Assembly (NCBI GenBank): GCA_035653295.1
Contig: DASRCB010000239.1
Coordinates: forward strand, 1 to 7,097
Direction of reading: 5' to 3'
Length of the DNA stretch: 7,097 bases
Source of the DNA: DASRCB01 sp035653295
GTDB taxonomy: Bacteria; Acidobacteriota; Terriglobia; Bryobacterales; Bryobacteraceae
Position 1 is the stretch's first letter; each line of letters starts with the position of its first letter. Positions 6,049 through 7,097 of this stretch are shown here, piece by piece. The notes under the pieces were generated by a model. The model did not search any database. It had not been told where the DNA came from and saw nothing but the letters and a program-made list of their open reading frames with translations. The position numbers and the translations under genes were made by a program.

Positions 6049-7097
6049 ACTTCATCACCAGTCCCAATAATCCCGTAGCGCGCCGCTGCGGCGGCTTGTG
6101 CAGCTTCAGTTTCGCGGAATACATGCTCAGGCCGGCGGCGGTGGTCCACAGCGGAGTTTTCAGCTCTTCCGGCCAATTGCCGATGCCCTGCGCCAGCCCG
6201 TTGCCCGCGGGGCAGTTCAGGACGCGCTCGGCCATATCGCAGATGCCGGTGAGCAGGGATCCGCCGCCGGTCAACACAATGCCTTCGCCGAGCTTCCGGT
6301 CCATGCCGGCGCGCTGCACTTCGGCGAGCACGTACAGCCACAGCTCCTCGGCGCGGGCCTCCAGAATTTCGATCAGCTCGCCGCGCCGGGCTTCCCGCGG
6401 CGGGCGGCCTTCGGGCGAGGGGACTTCGATCAGAGTGGAATCCGAAGTCAGGCCCAGCAAGGCGCAGCCGTATTCTCGTTTCAAGCACTCCGCATCTTCG
6501 TAGCTGACCTTAAAGACCGCGGCGATGTCCCGGGTGAAATGATCGCTCCACACCGGGAGGCTGGCGGCGAGCTGCACGGCTTCGCCGTCGTAGATGACGA
6601 GGCCGGTGGAGTGCATTCCCAGGTCGAGCAGCGCGACGCCGCGCGCGCGGTCTTCGGGAAGCAGGCAGGCGTAGGCCGCCGCGACAGGTTCAAAAACGGT
6701 GTCCTCGACTTCGAAATGCGCCAGATGCGCGGCGGAAACCAGCGCCTGATGTTCCTGAATCGAACCGGTGATCACGTGAACGTTCGACTCCAGGCGCGAG
6801 CACACCGTGTGCGGCTTGCGATGTCCGGCGCGGCCGTCCAGGATGAAATCCTGCGGCAGCACGTGGATCAGCATCCGGTCGCGCTCCAGGCGAACTTCCG
6901 AGGCGAGCGTGGCCGCATAGGTAAGGTCCTCGGGGCCAACTTCGCGCGGGCGCCCGAATTCGTACACTCCGCGGCTCTGTGCCCCACAGATATGCGAACC
7001 GCCGATGCCCAAGGTGATCGCCTCAACCGAAACCTGCGCTCCGCGCTCAGCGTCCGCGACCGCAGCGCGAATCGAGCCGGCCAGCGCCTCCTGGTCG
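6047..7097 (-). CDS. ftsA: Cell division protein FtsA, C-terminal 349 residues (5' end outside window)
   Basis: FtsA is an actin-fold ATPase that tethers FtsZ filaments to the inner membrane and recruits later divisome proteins. The frame stays open to the right window edge. A TTG at 7010-7012 is internal, because the residues before it (ending QVSVEAIT) continue the family pattern ITxGIxGxHI. The protein is thus truncated by the window and probably lacks 60-70 residues. Visible pieces, numbered from the first full codon, are EPVAAAYA (136-143), the phosphate-binding DLGMHST (158-164), the helix DHFTRDIA, the helix AECLKREYG, and the adenosine motif LTGGGSLLTG (275-284). The C-terminus RRATGLLGLVMK could be a short membrane-binding helix but lacks the aromatic residues common in other FtsA tails. 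Where most FtsA proteins have Gly-Gly before the DHxT helix, this one has Trp-Ser. Its TAG overlaps the ftsZ ribosome-binding site. Confidence 0.95.
   Translation of the reverse strand, partial: DQEALAGSIRAAVADAERGAQVSVEAITLGIGGSHICGAQSRGVYEFGRPREVGPEDLTYAATLASEVRLERDRMLIHVLPQDFILDGRAGHRKPHTVCSRLESNVHVITGSIQEHQALVSAAHLAHFEVEDTVFEPVAAAYACLLPEDRARGVALLDLGMHSTGLVIYDGEAVQLAASLPVWSDHFTRDIAAVFKVSYEDAECLKREYGCALLGLTSDSTLIEVPSPEGRPPREARRGELIEILEARAEELWLYVLAEVQRAGMDRKLGEGIVLTGGGSLLTGICDMAERVLNCPAGNGLAQGIGNWPEELKTPLWTTAAGLSMYSAKLKLHKPPQRRATGLLGLVMK

Noticed and set aside
4717..6078. A 453-codon plus-strand open frame lying across ftsZ, longer than ftsZ itself
   Set aside because: It is antisense to an unmistakable FtsZ. 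Its translation is rich in Arg, Ala, Gly and His with no recognisable domain. Long antisense open frames are expected opposite GC-rich genes with strong third-position GC.
7010..7012. TTG considered as the ftsA start
   Set aside because: The frame continues upstream to the window edge with residues that fit the FtsA pattern, and a protein starting here would lack the N-terminal actin-fold strands.

Overview
The window is GC-rich bacterial chromosome, tightly packed with genes. It carries the 3' part of the division pair ftsA-ftsZ followed on the same strand by two related membrane proteins. My best guess at the source is an Acidobacteriota member (Solibacter/Bryobacter-like). This rests only on remembered resemblance of the FtsA C-terminal half and on the base composition, so it is an inference with low to moderate confidence.

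Layout, left to right. Positions 1-342 (+) hold the C-terminal 113 residues of a TIR-domain protein whose start lies left of the window. Converging on it are two large tandem paralogues on the minus strand, 321-2561 (746 aa) and 2566-4647 (693 aa). Each has a polytopic membrane half and a C-terminal class I SAM-type domain of the spermidine-synthase-like superfamily. A 129-base gap (4648-4776) with an imperfect hairpin separates them from ftsZ (4777-6033, minus). ftsZ sits 13 bases downstream of ftsA (6047 to beyond 7097, minus, 5' end missing).

Reading on the minus strand, the order is ftsA, ftsZ, short gap, first SpeE-like paralogue, 4-base gap, second SpeE-like paralogue, then a 22-base tail-to-tail overlap with the TIR gene. 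ftsA and ftsZ are clearly one translational unit: FtsA anchors the FtsZ ring to the membrane. The two paralogues are very probably co-transcribed with each other. Whether they also receive transcripts from ftsAZ is open, because no convincing terminator or promoter is visible between them.

The most unusual content is the paralogue pair. Both keep a SAM-type fold and an Asp near the catalytic position of aminopropyltransferases. Neither shows the polyamine-binding motifs of true spermidine synthases; both carry a shared His-Gly-Thr-Ile-Asn-His-Gly motif instead. The substrate is therefore unknown. The TIR fragment keeps the glutamate expected of a TIR NADase and could belong to a defence or signalling protein, but its missing N-terminus prevents assignment. 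I see no CRISPR array, tRNA, rRNA, insertion sequence or attachment site.
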